Below, piece by piece: positions 16,886 through 23,704 of a DNA stretch of 64,000 nucleotides (its first letter is position 1; the number at the start of each line of letters is the position of its first letter). Position numbers and translations under genes: made by a program. The notes under the pieces were generated by a model. It ran no database searches and was not told where the DNA came from. It saw only the letters and a list, made by a program, of their open reading frames with translations. Origin of the DNA: Streptacidiphilus albus JL83 (lineage in GTDB: Bacteria > Actinomycetota > Actinomycetes > Streptomycetales > Streptomycetaceae); the NCBI RefSeq assembly GCF_000744705.1, contig NZ_JQML01000001.1, positions 3,854,017-3,918,016 of the forward strand. The letters run 5' to 3'.

Positions 16886-19195
16886 TCAGCATCCAAACTG
16901 GCCCTGGATTTTTGTCACGGTCGACTCGGAGGCATTGAAGTTGAAGTGCGGCCCTTTCTCCTTGCCGCTCCAGACATTGATATGAGCACCGTTGCGCCCA
17001 TCGAATTCGATCCTGAATCCCGTCTTCCCGTCGGCGGTCTGCATGCCGATCGGACTGCCCTGAATCGTGCCGAACTTGCCGATCGTGGGCCTTTCGGCGT
17101 TGAAACCGCGCTGTACGAGCCAGGCCAGCGCCTTGTTCATTGCCTGGTTGTAGTCATCGTCAGCGTCGCCGTCGTTGTGCACAAGCACCGGCGTTTCGCC
17201 GGCCAGCACATAATACGTGTGAACGTCGTCGATGGTGAGGTTGTAGGTGCGATCGGCAGCGGTGTACGTCTGCACCGTGCGGACGGTTGCGACCGTGCTG
17301 CCAGTGGTCTGGAGACGGTCGCCCGGCTTGAGCGCCGCAGCAGTGCTCCAGGTGGCCGTCGTGGCGTCATAGAACAGGTGATGCACGGTTGAACGGATCT
17401 CTCCGATGCCGCCCGGGGTGGCGATCGTCAGTACGACGAAATCCCGGTCGGTATCGGTGATGTGCGTGGCGACGACGGTGTGCCGGGCGACGGATCCGCT
17501 ACCCGGGACGGCGTTCTCGATCGTGTCGCCGACCTTCACGTCCTGGATCGGTTCGGTCGTGCCGTTCGCCATCAGGACCCTGGTTCCAGCCACGAAGCTG
17601 TTCTGGGTGCAGCTGGCTCCGTCGGCTGCGTCCTGGTCTGCGGCCCTCTGTGCGGCCTCTTCGGAACTGACGTCCTGGTCGACCTTGGCCTGGACGTCGG
17701 CCATGGCTTCGATCTGGACGTCGGCCTCAAAGGCGAGGGTGTAAGGGATGTCCACGTCCTGCCCCGTGGCCTCGGCCTGCTCGTCGGCCTGGGCCTGCTT
17801 CTCCGCCTTGATCTGCTGGATGACCGGGGCGACTTCCGGGTCGGGGCAGCTCATGGTCCCGCTACCGTTGACCGACAGGGTCTGGGTCTGGGTGCAGCCT
17901 CCGGCCGCTTGCCCGTCGACGGTCACGGTCGCGGTCATCACGGCGGTAGCGGTGCCGGACAACGTGGCGCTGCTGGTACTCGTCGTCGAGGTGACGACGT
18001 TCTCGGTGACGGTGCAACTGTCGTCCGAGCAGTCCAGGTTGCCCGTCTGGTTGAAGTCGAAGCTGATGCCGAGGTCGATGGCGCTGGTCAGCGTCTTCGT
18101 CTGGGCGATGAGATCGCCGTAGGTCTGGTCGACCTCAGCGGACGACACCGGCGGGAAGTCGGTCTCCGGGAGGGCCTCCGAACCGGCCGAAGCGTTGTCG
18201 CCGGAGACTGTCTGCCGCACCCAGGCAGCCGCGACAGCCGGCCCCTGATGACGGGCCGTGAGCGAAGCGCCGGTCGCCCGGGTCCCGGTACCTGTGGGAT
18301 TCTTCGGCACCCAACGCAGCACCCGGTAGGGGGCAGTAGCCGACACGTACAGCGCCCCGTCCGCCGTGGTGACCTCCAGGGCGGGATCGGATCCGATCGG
18401 GATCGTCCTGGCGCCGGTCTTGGGGAAATCGGTTGCCGTGCCCAGTTCCTTCCACAGTGCAGTACCGAGGACGGACGGAGAGGCAAGTGCCTGCGGCAGC
18501 AGGTTGGACAGACTGTCGTCACCGGTGACCCACTTGCCCTGTACCGACGAGGCCGACACGCCGGCCGGAAGTCCTGCGAGCATCTGCGGTGTCGGCTTGA
18601 CGTAGGTCTTGCCTCCCACCGTCATCACACTGATCTGCTGACCGGCGACGGTAACGGTGCCGAGGGTCTCTCCACCGTTGGTCGCCTCCAAATCCCAGCG
18701 CGCAGCCCCACCCTCCGCCGAGCCGGAGTAGTGCGCCACCGGCTCCGTCAACAGGCTGGTCACCGCCAGGTAGAACGGAAGCCGGTTCGGCTGCGGTCCG
18801 TTCTGCGACGTCGTTCGCCACACTCCCACCCCGGCGATGACGGCGATCACCAGGCCGAGAGCCGCGACCAGTTGAACCCGGTGCCGCTTCATCCACGGTG
18901 CGCGCGGTGGCCCCGGAGCAGCGGGGGTCCAGGCCTGCTGCGCCTGCTGGTGCCCCGCCCACGGCGACGGGCTCTGCCGGGGCGGCGGGGGCGGTGCGCC
19001 CCAGGTCCCGCCGCCGGCCGGGCCCGACGCGGCCGGCCCGGGGGGCGTGGGCGCGGAAGGAGTTCGACCGGGAGCCGAGCCCTGCGTCGGCGGCGAGGGC
19101 CGACCCAGGGGCGGCGGCACGGCTCGTGGCGTCTGCTGCCACGTTGGATATGACTGACCGTCAGTTTCATTCCGCCAGTAGTGCTCTTCCGGCAC
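16886..19195 (-). CDS. Membrane-anchored polymorphic toxin with HINT domain and C-terminal toxin module
   Basis: A 769-aa protein started by GTG with GGAGG about 8 nt upstream. Order of parts: Pro/Gly-rich cytoplasmic tail (1-102); one transmembrane helix (about 108-126, preceded by MKRHR); an extracellular LppX/LprG-like or repeat-rich region with Ser/Thr stretches (130-480); an acidic helical linker rich in Gln/Ala/Glu (480-528); a HINT autoprocessing domain (about 529-674) starting CTQNSFVAGTRV, containing STVHHLFYD and ending LAGETPVLVHN; then a 95-residue C-terminal module ending KGPHFNFNASESTV...FGC. HINT domains in such proteins cleave off the C-terminal toxin. The toxin activity is not recognised. 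An immunity-like gene follows after 3 nt. Confidence 0.85.
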   Translation of the reverse strand: MPEEHYWRNETDGQSYPTWQQTPRAVPPPLGRPSPPTQGSAPGRTPSAPTPPGPAASGPAGGGTWGAPPPPPRQSPSPWAGHQQAQQAWTPAAPGPPRAPWMKRHRVQLVAALGLVIAVIAGVGVWRTTSQNGPQPNRLPFYLAVTSLLTEPVAHYSGSAEGGAARWDLEATNGGETLGTVTVAGQQISVMTVGGKTYVKPTPQMLAGLPAGVSASSVQGKWVTGDDSLSNLLPQALASPSVLGTALWKELGTATDFPKTGARTIPIGSDPALEVTTADGALYVSATAPYRVLRWVPKNPTGTGTRATGASLTARHQGPAVAAAWVRQTVSGDNASAGSEALPETDFPPVSSAEVDQTYGDLIAQTKTLTSAIDLGISFDFNQTGNLDCSDDSCTVTENVVTSTTSTSSATLSGTATAVMTATVTVDGQAAGGCTQTQTLSVNGSGTMSCPDPEVAPVIQQIKAEKQAQADEQAEATGQDVDIPYTLAFEADVQIEAMADVQAKVDQDVSSEEAAQRAADQDAADGASCTQNSFVAGTRVLMANGTTEPIQDVKVGDTIENAVPGSGSVARHTVVATHITDTDRDFVVLTIATPGGIGEIRSTVHHLFYDATTATWSTAAALKPGDRLQTTGSTVATVRTVQTYTAADRTYNLTIDDVHTYYVLAGETPVLVHNDGDADDDYNQAMNKALAWLVQRGFNAERPTIGKFGTIQGSPIGMQTADGKTGFRIEFDGRNGAHINVWSGKEKGPHFNFNASESTVTKIQGQFGC

Positions 19196-19267
19196 GGCAA
19201 TACCTCCGGGTGGAGTCGGCTGTTGATTGATCGCTGGAGACGGCTCGGTGGCGGGCGCGACGGCCGG

Positions 19268-19819
19268 TCAGCGTCGCCGTACGGTGGCGAAGTCGCAGCC
19301 CGGGGCGCAGAGGGTGACGATGCCGCGCCAGGTGGTGCGGACGCGGCCGCGGGTCTCGCTGTGGCTCATCGGCTTCTCGCGCAGGTTCGGCTGGTGGCAG
19401 CGCGGGCAGAGCTCCGACCGGTCCGTGCCCCACGGTTTCGCCGGGTCGAGGGAGCGCAGCGCCGGGGCGAAGGCGAGCACGGCGATCACGATGGCGATGA
19501 TCCCGGCGACGAGGGCGGCGGGATGGCTGGCCTGTTGCTGCTGGAGCATGTCCTGGTAGCTGTACGTGTTCGTCAGCGCACCGTTGACGTACTGCTCGCA
19601 GGTGTCACCCGGAGACATCGTCGCGCCGTTGCACTGGGGCGCCGAGGTGTCGCCGGGGTGGCCGGGGTAGACGGCGAAGACCAGCACTAGGCCGAGGACC
19701 GCGAGGCCGAGCAGCAGGAGGACCGCGGTGGTCCGGGACCTGCCCGACCGACGTGACTCCCGTTCCCTGACGGCTTGCCTGATCAACTTTTCCGTGGCGC
19801 CGATGGTCTGCGTGGGCAC
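19268..19819 (-). CDS. Two-TM protein with C-terminal zinc-ribbon
   Basis: A 183-aa hypothetical protein. An N-terminal basic region (about residues 1-29) precedes a TM helix (AVLLLLGLAVLGLVLVFAV, about 32-50), an extracellular loop with two Cys (PQCNGATMSPGDTCEQYVNG), a second TM (AALVAGIIAIVIAVLAFAP, about 101-119), and a cytoplasmic tail with CPRCHQ ... CAPGC, a probable Zn-ribbon. It shares a gene order with the vWA/PP2C/kinase triad and lies between the zinc-ribbon gene and the HINT toxin gene. The loop motif NGxTMSPGDxC is shared by other actinomycete small membrane proteins that I know only as hypothetical. Confidence 0.75.
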   Translation of the reverse strand: MPTQTIGATEKLIRQAVRERESRRSGRSRTTAVLLLLGLAVLGLVLVFAVYPGHPGDTSAPQCNGATMSPGDTCEQYVNGALTNTYSYQDMLQQQQASHPAALVAGIIAIVIAVLAFAPALRSLDPAKPWGTDRSELCPRCHQPNLREKPMSHSETRGRVRTTWRGIVTLCAPGCDFATVRRR

Positions 19820-19838
19820 GCCGAATCTCCTTCGGGGG

Positions 19839-20066
19839 TCAGTGGTGGGACATGACGGTGAACAGGAGCAGCAGGATCGCGACGGCGATGAAGGCGAGGC
19901 AGCCGTTGCCGCCGCGCGGGTTCTTGTTGTTGGCCTCGACGCGCCCGCCGGGGACGATCGTCGGGTGGCGTTCGGCGTAGTGGTCGATCTGCTGCTCCGC
20001 GCCCTGGGACTCGGTGCCCCAGGACGTCTTGAAGCCGCATTCGCCGCACCGGTAGCGGTAAGCCAT
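19839..20066 (-). CDS. Small zinc-ribbon protein with a C-terminal transmembrane helix
   Basis: 75 aa. The N-terminus MAYRYRCGECGFKTSWGTES has a CxxC knuckle; a downstream pair HYAERHP could supply the remaining zinc ligands. A C-terminal hydrophobic helix (CLAFIAVAILLLLFTVM, about residues 56-72) makes it a tail-anchored or single-span protein. It is 101 nt downstream of the kinase gene and 20 nt upstream of the two-TM zinc-ribbon gene. Small zinc-ribbon proteins recur next to TerY-P-type triads, so a role as an adaptor or substrate of the kinase/phosphatase is plausible but not shown. Confidence 0.72.
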   Translation of the reverse strand: MAYRYRCGECGFKTSWGTESQGAEQQIDHYAERHPTIVPGGRVEANNKNPRGGNGCLAFIAVAILLLLFTVMSHH

Positions 20067-20167
20067 GTCGATTCCTCAACTGTCGTGGTCGGAACGTGGG
20101 ATGTCCGTACTGGCCCGGCCGGGGCCCGCCGCCGGGGCCCAGCACCGGGGCCGGCCGCCGGGGCCGC

Positions 20168-21781
20168 CTACCGCGAGGTGCACACATAGACGATCCAGTG
20201 GCCGCCGCCCGCTTGGGCGATGGCGTTGTTCTCGGCCCCCACCGCGGAGGAGCCGGTTCCGCCCCAGTACATGTTGGTCTGCGGGTTGTACGCGACCGCG
20301 CCGCAGCCGTTGACGAAGGTCGTGAGGACCTTGCAGTTGGAGCGGGGGCATTTGTCCAGCGCCAACTGATCGGCGGTGGCCGCAGAACCGGCGTTCCAGG
20401 ATCTGCCGTCGCTGCCGTCCGAGGAGACGGCTATCGCCCCGTAGTAGTACGTCGGAGGAGGAGGCGGGGGCGGTGGGGGCGGCGGAGGAGGCGGAGGCGG
20501 TGCCACTACGGGCGGGGCAGCGGTCGTCGGATCGGGGAGCGGCGCGTCCGTGGTGGGATCCGGAGCGGGCGGGACCGTCGTCGGATCAGGGAGCGGCGCA
20601 TCGGTCGTGGGGTCAGGAGCCGGCGTCCAGGTGTCGGGCGGGACGACCACGGGGGCGACCGTCGCCTGACCGGCGTCGACGGTTCCGCCGGGGCCGGTCG
20701 ATGCGGAGTGCCGGCTGTTGACGATCACCAGCAGCAGGACCAGGGCCGCCGCGAGCGTGCCGAGGACCTTGCCGGCCCTGGCCGCGGCCGTGCTGCGCCG
20801 CTTCGGCGGCCCGGTGACAGCGGGTGGCCGACCGGGGGGCGGCCCGGTGTGCCGGGGGGCCTTGGGTGCGGTGCCGGTGGACGCGACGATCTCGGCCGAG
20901 GCGAGTTGCTCGGCCCACGCGGCGGCGGTCGGGCGTCGGCCCGGGTCGGGGTCGAGGGAGGCGCGGGCCAGGTTGCCGAGCGCGGGGCTGATCGTGGCGA
21001 GGGCGGTGGGGTCGGTGGCGGTCTGGTCGCGGGCGAAGATGCGCACGGCGAGCAGGGCGAGCTTGTGGACGTCGCTCGCCCGGGTGGCCAGTTCCTCGCC
21101 CGGGGGGACCTGCCAGTCCGGGGTCTCGGCCTGCGGCAGTACGGTCGCGCCGTGCAGGCGCATGGCGTCGCAGTCGATGAGGAAGCACGCGGGCTCGGGC
21201 GCGAGGCTGAAGAGCAGGTTCTTCGGCGAGACGTCGCCGACGGTGACGCCGAACCGGTGCAGTCGGTCGAGGGCTGCGGCCAGGTCGGCGAGCAGGAGCA
21301 GCCGGTGCCGGTCGCTGACGGCCAGTCCGATGCCGGCGACGTAGGCATCGTCGTTGAGGAGGTACTCCATGGTGGCCAGTCGCCGCGACCCCGCGTTCGT
21401 GCCGGTGAGGGTCTGGAGCGTGAAGTGGAAGCGGTCGGGGACGGCGCGCATCAGGAAGCCGCAGGGCTGTCCCTGACGCTGGACCACCGCGGCCGGCCAG
21501 GCGGTCTTCTCGCACAGCCACCGCCCTTCCGCGCCGGTGAGCCGACCGAGCAGGCCTGCCACCGCACCGAGCGCGGCGGCGTCGAGCTGCGGCAGGACGG
21601 AGGGGCTGTACTCCTTGTAGACGACCTCCCAACCGCCGTCGGCCGCCGACTCGTTGATCCGCTTGTTGAGCACCTGGTGGACGGAGCCCTGTCCGCCCTG
21701 CCCGAGTCGGCGCCCCAGGGTCAGGGCGGCGAGGTCGACCGGTGCTGCGGGGCCGACCGGGGTCGCGGGGTCTGTGGTCAC
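20168..21781 (-). CDS. Receptor-like Ser/Thr protein kinase with C-terminal DUF4189 domain
   Basis: 537 aa from the GTG at 21781, which overlaps the PP2C stop (GTGA). Kinase domain 18-295: Gly-loop GQGGQG (27-32), Lys56 in VVYKEYSP, catalytic loop GDVSPKNLLF (Asp183, replacing HRD) and metal-binding Asp in LIDCDAMR (about 203). It therefore belongs to the TerY-P-associated kinase group with a GDxxPxN loop. A TM helix follows (about 338-354), then two 17-residue DPTTDAPLPDPTT-based repeats (388-422), a run of about 16 prolines (428-443), and an extracellular DUF4189 domain (YYYGAIAVSSDG... NMYWGGTGSSAV) with four Cys. Membrane topology suggests that an outside signal is sensed by DUF4189. Confidence 0.88.
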   Translation of the reverse strand: MTTDPATPVGPAAPVDLAALTLGRRLGQGGQGSVHQVLNKRINESAADGGWEVVYKEYSPSVLPQLDAAALGAVAGLLGRLTGAEGRWLCEKTAWPAAVVQRQGQPCGFLMRAVPDRFHFTLQTLTGTNAGSRRLATMEYLLNDDAYVAGIGLAVSDRHRLLLLADLAAALDRLHRFGVTVGDVSPKNLLFSLAPEPACFLIDCDAMRLHGATVLPQAETPDWQVPPGEELATRASDVHKLALLAVRIFARDQTATDPTALATISPALGNLARASLDPDPGRRPTAAAWAEQLASAEIVASTGTAPKAPRHTGPPPGRPPAVTGPPKRRSTAAARAGKVLGTLAAALVLLLVIVNSRHSASTGPGGTVDAGQATVAPVVVPPDTWTPAPDPTTDAPLPDPTTVPPAPDPTTDAPLPDPTTAAPPVVAPPPPPPPPPPPPPPPPTYYYGAIAVSSDGSDGRSWNAGSAATADQLALDKCPRSNCKVLTTFVNGCGAVAYNPQTNMYWGGTGSSAVGAENNAIAQAGGGHWIVYVCTSR

Positions 21782-22830
21782 CGGGACTCGGCCCCCGTCC
21801 GGGGCCAGATCGCCAGCAGGGTGCGGTCGTCGTCGAAGGTCTCCCGAGTGAAGTCCAGCACGTGCCCGAGCCACAGCGGCGGCGGTGGCGTGGCCAGGTG
21901 CTGGGCGAAGAGCGCGCCGACCTGGCCGTCACCCTCGCCGAGCGGATCGCCGAAGCCGTCCGTGCCGACCAGCAGCGTCCAGGGCTCCTCCAGCCGTCCG
22001 GTGGCCGCTTCGATCCGGGCAGGGATCCGGGGCAGCGCGGAGACCTCGTTGCTGACCAGCTGGGTGTCCGATCCGGTTTTCGAGCTGAACAGCGGGCGGT
22101 AGCCGCCGCCGGCCCGGTTCAGCAGCCAGGCTCCGGAGTCACCGACCCGGAAGAGCTCGACGACCAGTCCCCCGGCCGTCGGCCGGACCGCGCCGGCCAC
22201 CAGGGTGGTCGCATACAGCCGGGCCACCTCGGCGGTCCCGGGCTGCGTGGCGCCGAGCCGCCACTCCGCCAGCTGCCGCAGCCGTTCGGCGGCGTGCGCG
22301 GCGACATCGACGGGGTCGAGCGGGCCGGGCGTGTGGTCGAGCAGGTGCAGGATCCGCTCGACGGAGGCCCGGCACGCCTCGATGGCGCCCTGATGCGATT
22401 CGGCTGCGCTGGAGACGCCGTCGGCGACCGCGAACACGATGCTGTCGGTGGCCTCGTGCACGGCCGCTCGGGCCGTGTCCTGGCGCGGCTGACGGTAGTA
22501 GCGGTGCTTGGCGCCGCGCACCGAGGCGAACCGCACGGTGAGGGCGTCCGTGGACCAGCCCTCGCACTCGCTGTCGGGGAAGTCGAAGGCGTACTGGCTG
22601 GGCGGCCTGGCCTCGAACTCCAGGCCGGGAACGTCCACCGCGATCCGCTGCCACGGCGCCGGACCCGACCAGGACGCCGCAGCGGGCCGGTCCGGGGGAA
22701 GGGGAGGCGGTGGCGGAATGGACAGATCGGGCGCGGGTGTCGGGAGGGCAGGACCCTGCCGGTGGTCCGAGCTCTGCCGGTGGTCCGGACCCTGCCGGTG
22801 GTCCGGACCCTGCCGGTGGTCCGATGTCAC
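21778..22830 (-). CDS. PP2C-type protein phosphatase
   Basis: 350-aa Mn/Mg-dependent Ser/Thr phosphatase. The metal-binding motif reads FAVADGVSSAAES (about residues 131-143), and LLVGTDGFGDPLGEGDG is the second conserved acid motif. The N-terminus holds four DHRQ(G/S)(P/S) repeats coded by an 18-bp DNA tandem repeat, then a poly-Pro stretch. The GTG at 22830 overlaps the vWA stop, and its own stop overlaps the kinase start, so the three products are translationally coupled. This suggests that it opposes the kinase in the next gene, as in TerY-P triads. Confidence 0.9.
   Translation of the reverse strand: MTSDHRQGPDHRQGPDHRQSSDHRQGPALPTPAPDLSIPPPPPLPPDRPAAASWSGPAPWQRIAVDVPGLEFEARPPSQYAFDFPDSECEGWSTDALTVRFASVRGAKHRYYRQPRQDTARAAVHEATDSIVFAVADGVSSAAESHQGAIEACRASVERILHLLDHTPGPLDPVDVAAHAAERLRQLAEWRLGATQPGTAEVARLYATTLVAGAVRPTAGGLVVELFRVGDSGAWLLNRAGGGYRPLFSSKTGSDTQLVSNEVSALPRIPARIEAATGRLEEPWTLLVGTDGFGDPLGEGDGQVGALFAQHLATPPPPLWLGHVLDFTRETFDDDRTLLAIWPRTGAESR
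22752..22823 (+). repeat. Four-copy 18-bp tandem repeat inside the PP2C gene
   Basis: GACCCTGCCGGTGGTCCG is repeated four times without spacers (copy 2 has two changes). In the coding direction it gives repeated DHRQGP units at the extreme N-terminus, so copy number can change without frame loss. Confidence 0.85.
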
Positions 22831-23510
22831 CGGCCGACCTCGTCGATGGCCATGGTGAACTGGTCCGGGCGGTTCACGACCAGCTGCGGATTGGACGAGT
22901 TCAGCGCCTCGCCGGAGGCCACCAGGCTCGCGGTGAGCGAGTGGAAGAACTCCGAGATCGCCCTTCCGACGTCCGCGCCGGACTTGGCGACGAAGGCGAA
23001 CTCGGGACGGGTCGCGACATCGACCATGGTCTGCGCCCTGGCGTCACCGATGCCGCAGGCGATGATGTTCGGGGCGACCGGGGTCCGGTTCCGGTCGGTC
23101 AGGACGGCGTGCGGCCCGCGCCACGCCGTTCCGTCGGTGGGCTGGCCGTCGCTCAGGAAGAAGACCACCGGACGGTGCACCTTGTAGCCCTCGCCGCGCA
23201 ACCACTGGACATCGGAGGGGATCCGCTGCAGCAGGTCCTCGAAGACGGCCCGGTAGTTGGTCACCCCCCGGATCGCCACCTCCGGCACGGTGGTCTCGGT
23301 GCGCATGTCGGCCACCGCGAGCCGGACCTGCACGTCGTTGGAGAAGCCCAGCACGGCCAGCCGCAGCTTGGCCGCGATCATCGGCTCCGCACGCAGCCCC
23401 TCGCACAGGGAGGCCACACCGCCCCCCAGTTCACTCCGGTAGGGCCCCATCGAGCCCGACTCGTCGGCCACCACGTAAGCCGGCAGCAGGACGCCCTTCG
23501 TCTCCGCCAT
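22827..23510 (-). CDS. vWA-domain protein (TerY-like)
   Basis: 227-aa protein with a von Willebrand factor A fold. I start at the ATG at 23510 because AGGAGG lies about 9 nt upstream and the product then begins directly with the domain (MAETKGVLLPAYVVADESGS). The MIDAS metal site is intact: DESGS (Asp16, Ser18, Ser20), Thr in RGVTNY, Asp in LSDGQPTDG. This is the layout of TerY-type tellurium-resistance/stress proteins. It is the first gene of the operon; a divergent promoter region of about 190 nt separates it from the XRE-NACHT gene. Confidence 0.9.
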   Translation of the reverse strand: MAETKGVLLPAYVVADESGSMGPYRSELGGGVASLCEGLRAEPMIAAKLRLAVLGFSNDVQVRLAVADMRTETTVPEVAIRGVTNYRAVFEDLLQRIPSDVQWLRGEGYKVHRPVVFFLSDGQPTDGTAWRGPHAVLTDRNRTPVAPNIIACGIGDARAQTMVDVATRPEFAFVAKSGADVGRAISEFFHSLTASLVASGEALNSSNPQLVVNRPDQFTMAIDEVGR

Positions 23511-23704
23511 CGGAGAATCGCCTCCTTCACTTTCCACGCACGGATGTTGCGGCCAGGTCGGCCAGGGCCGCAGGAAGCGGCGGCCCACAGCAGCGATGCT
23601 GGCGTTCCCGATGGAGAGTGCACAGGTCAAAGCACCGGCCATATATGACCAGTCGTGACGGTAGGCTCACGACCGTTCCGGATCAGGGGGAGAAGGGCGA
23701 CGGG

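Noticed and set aside
22752..22823. Tandem repeats as regulatory iterons or CRISPR
   Set aside because: They are in frame inside the PP2C gene and encode DHRQGP units.
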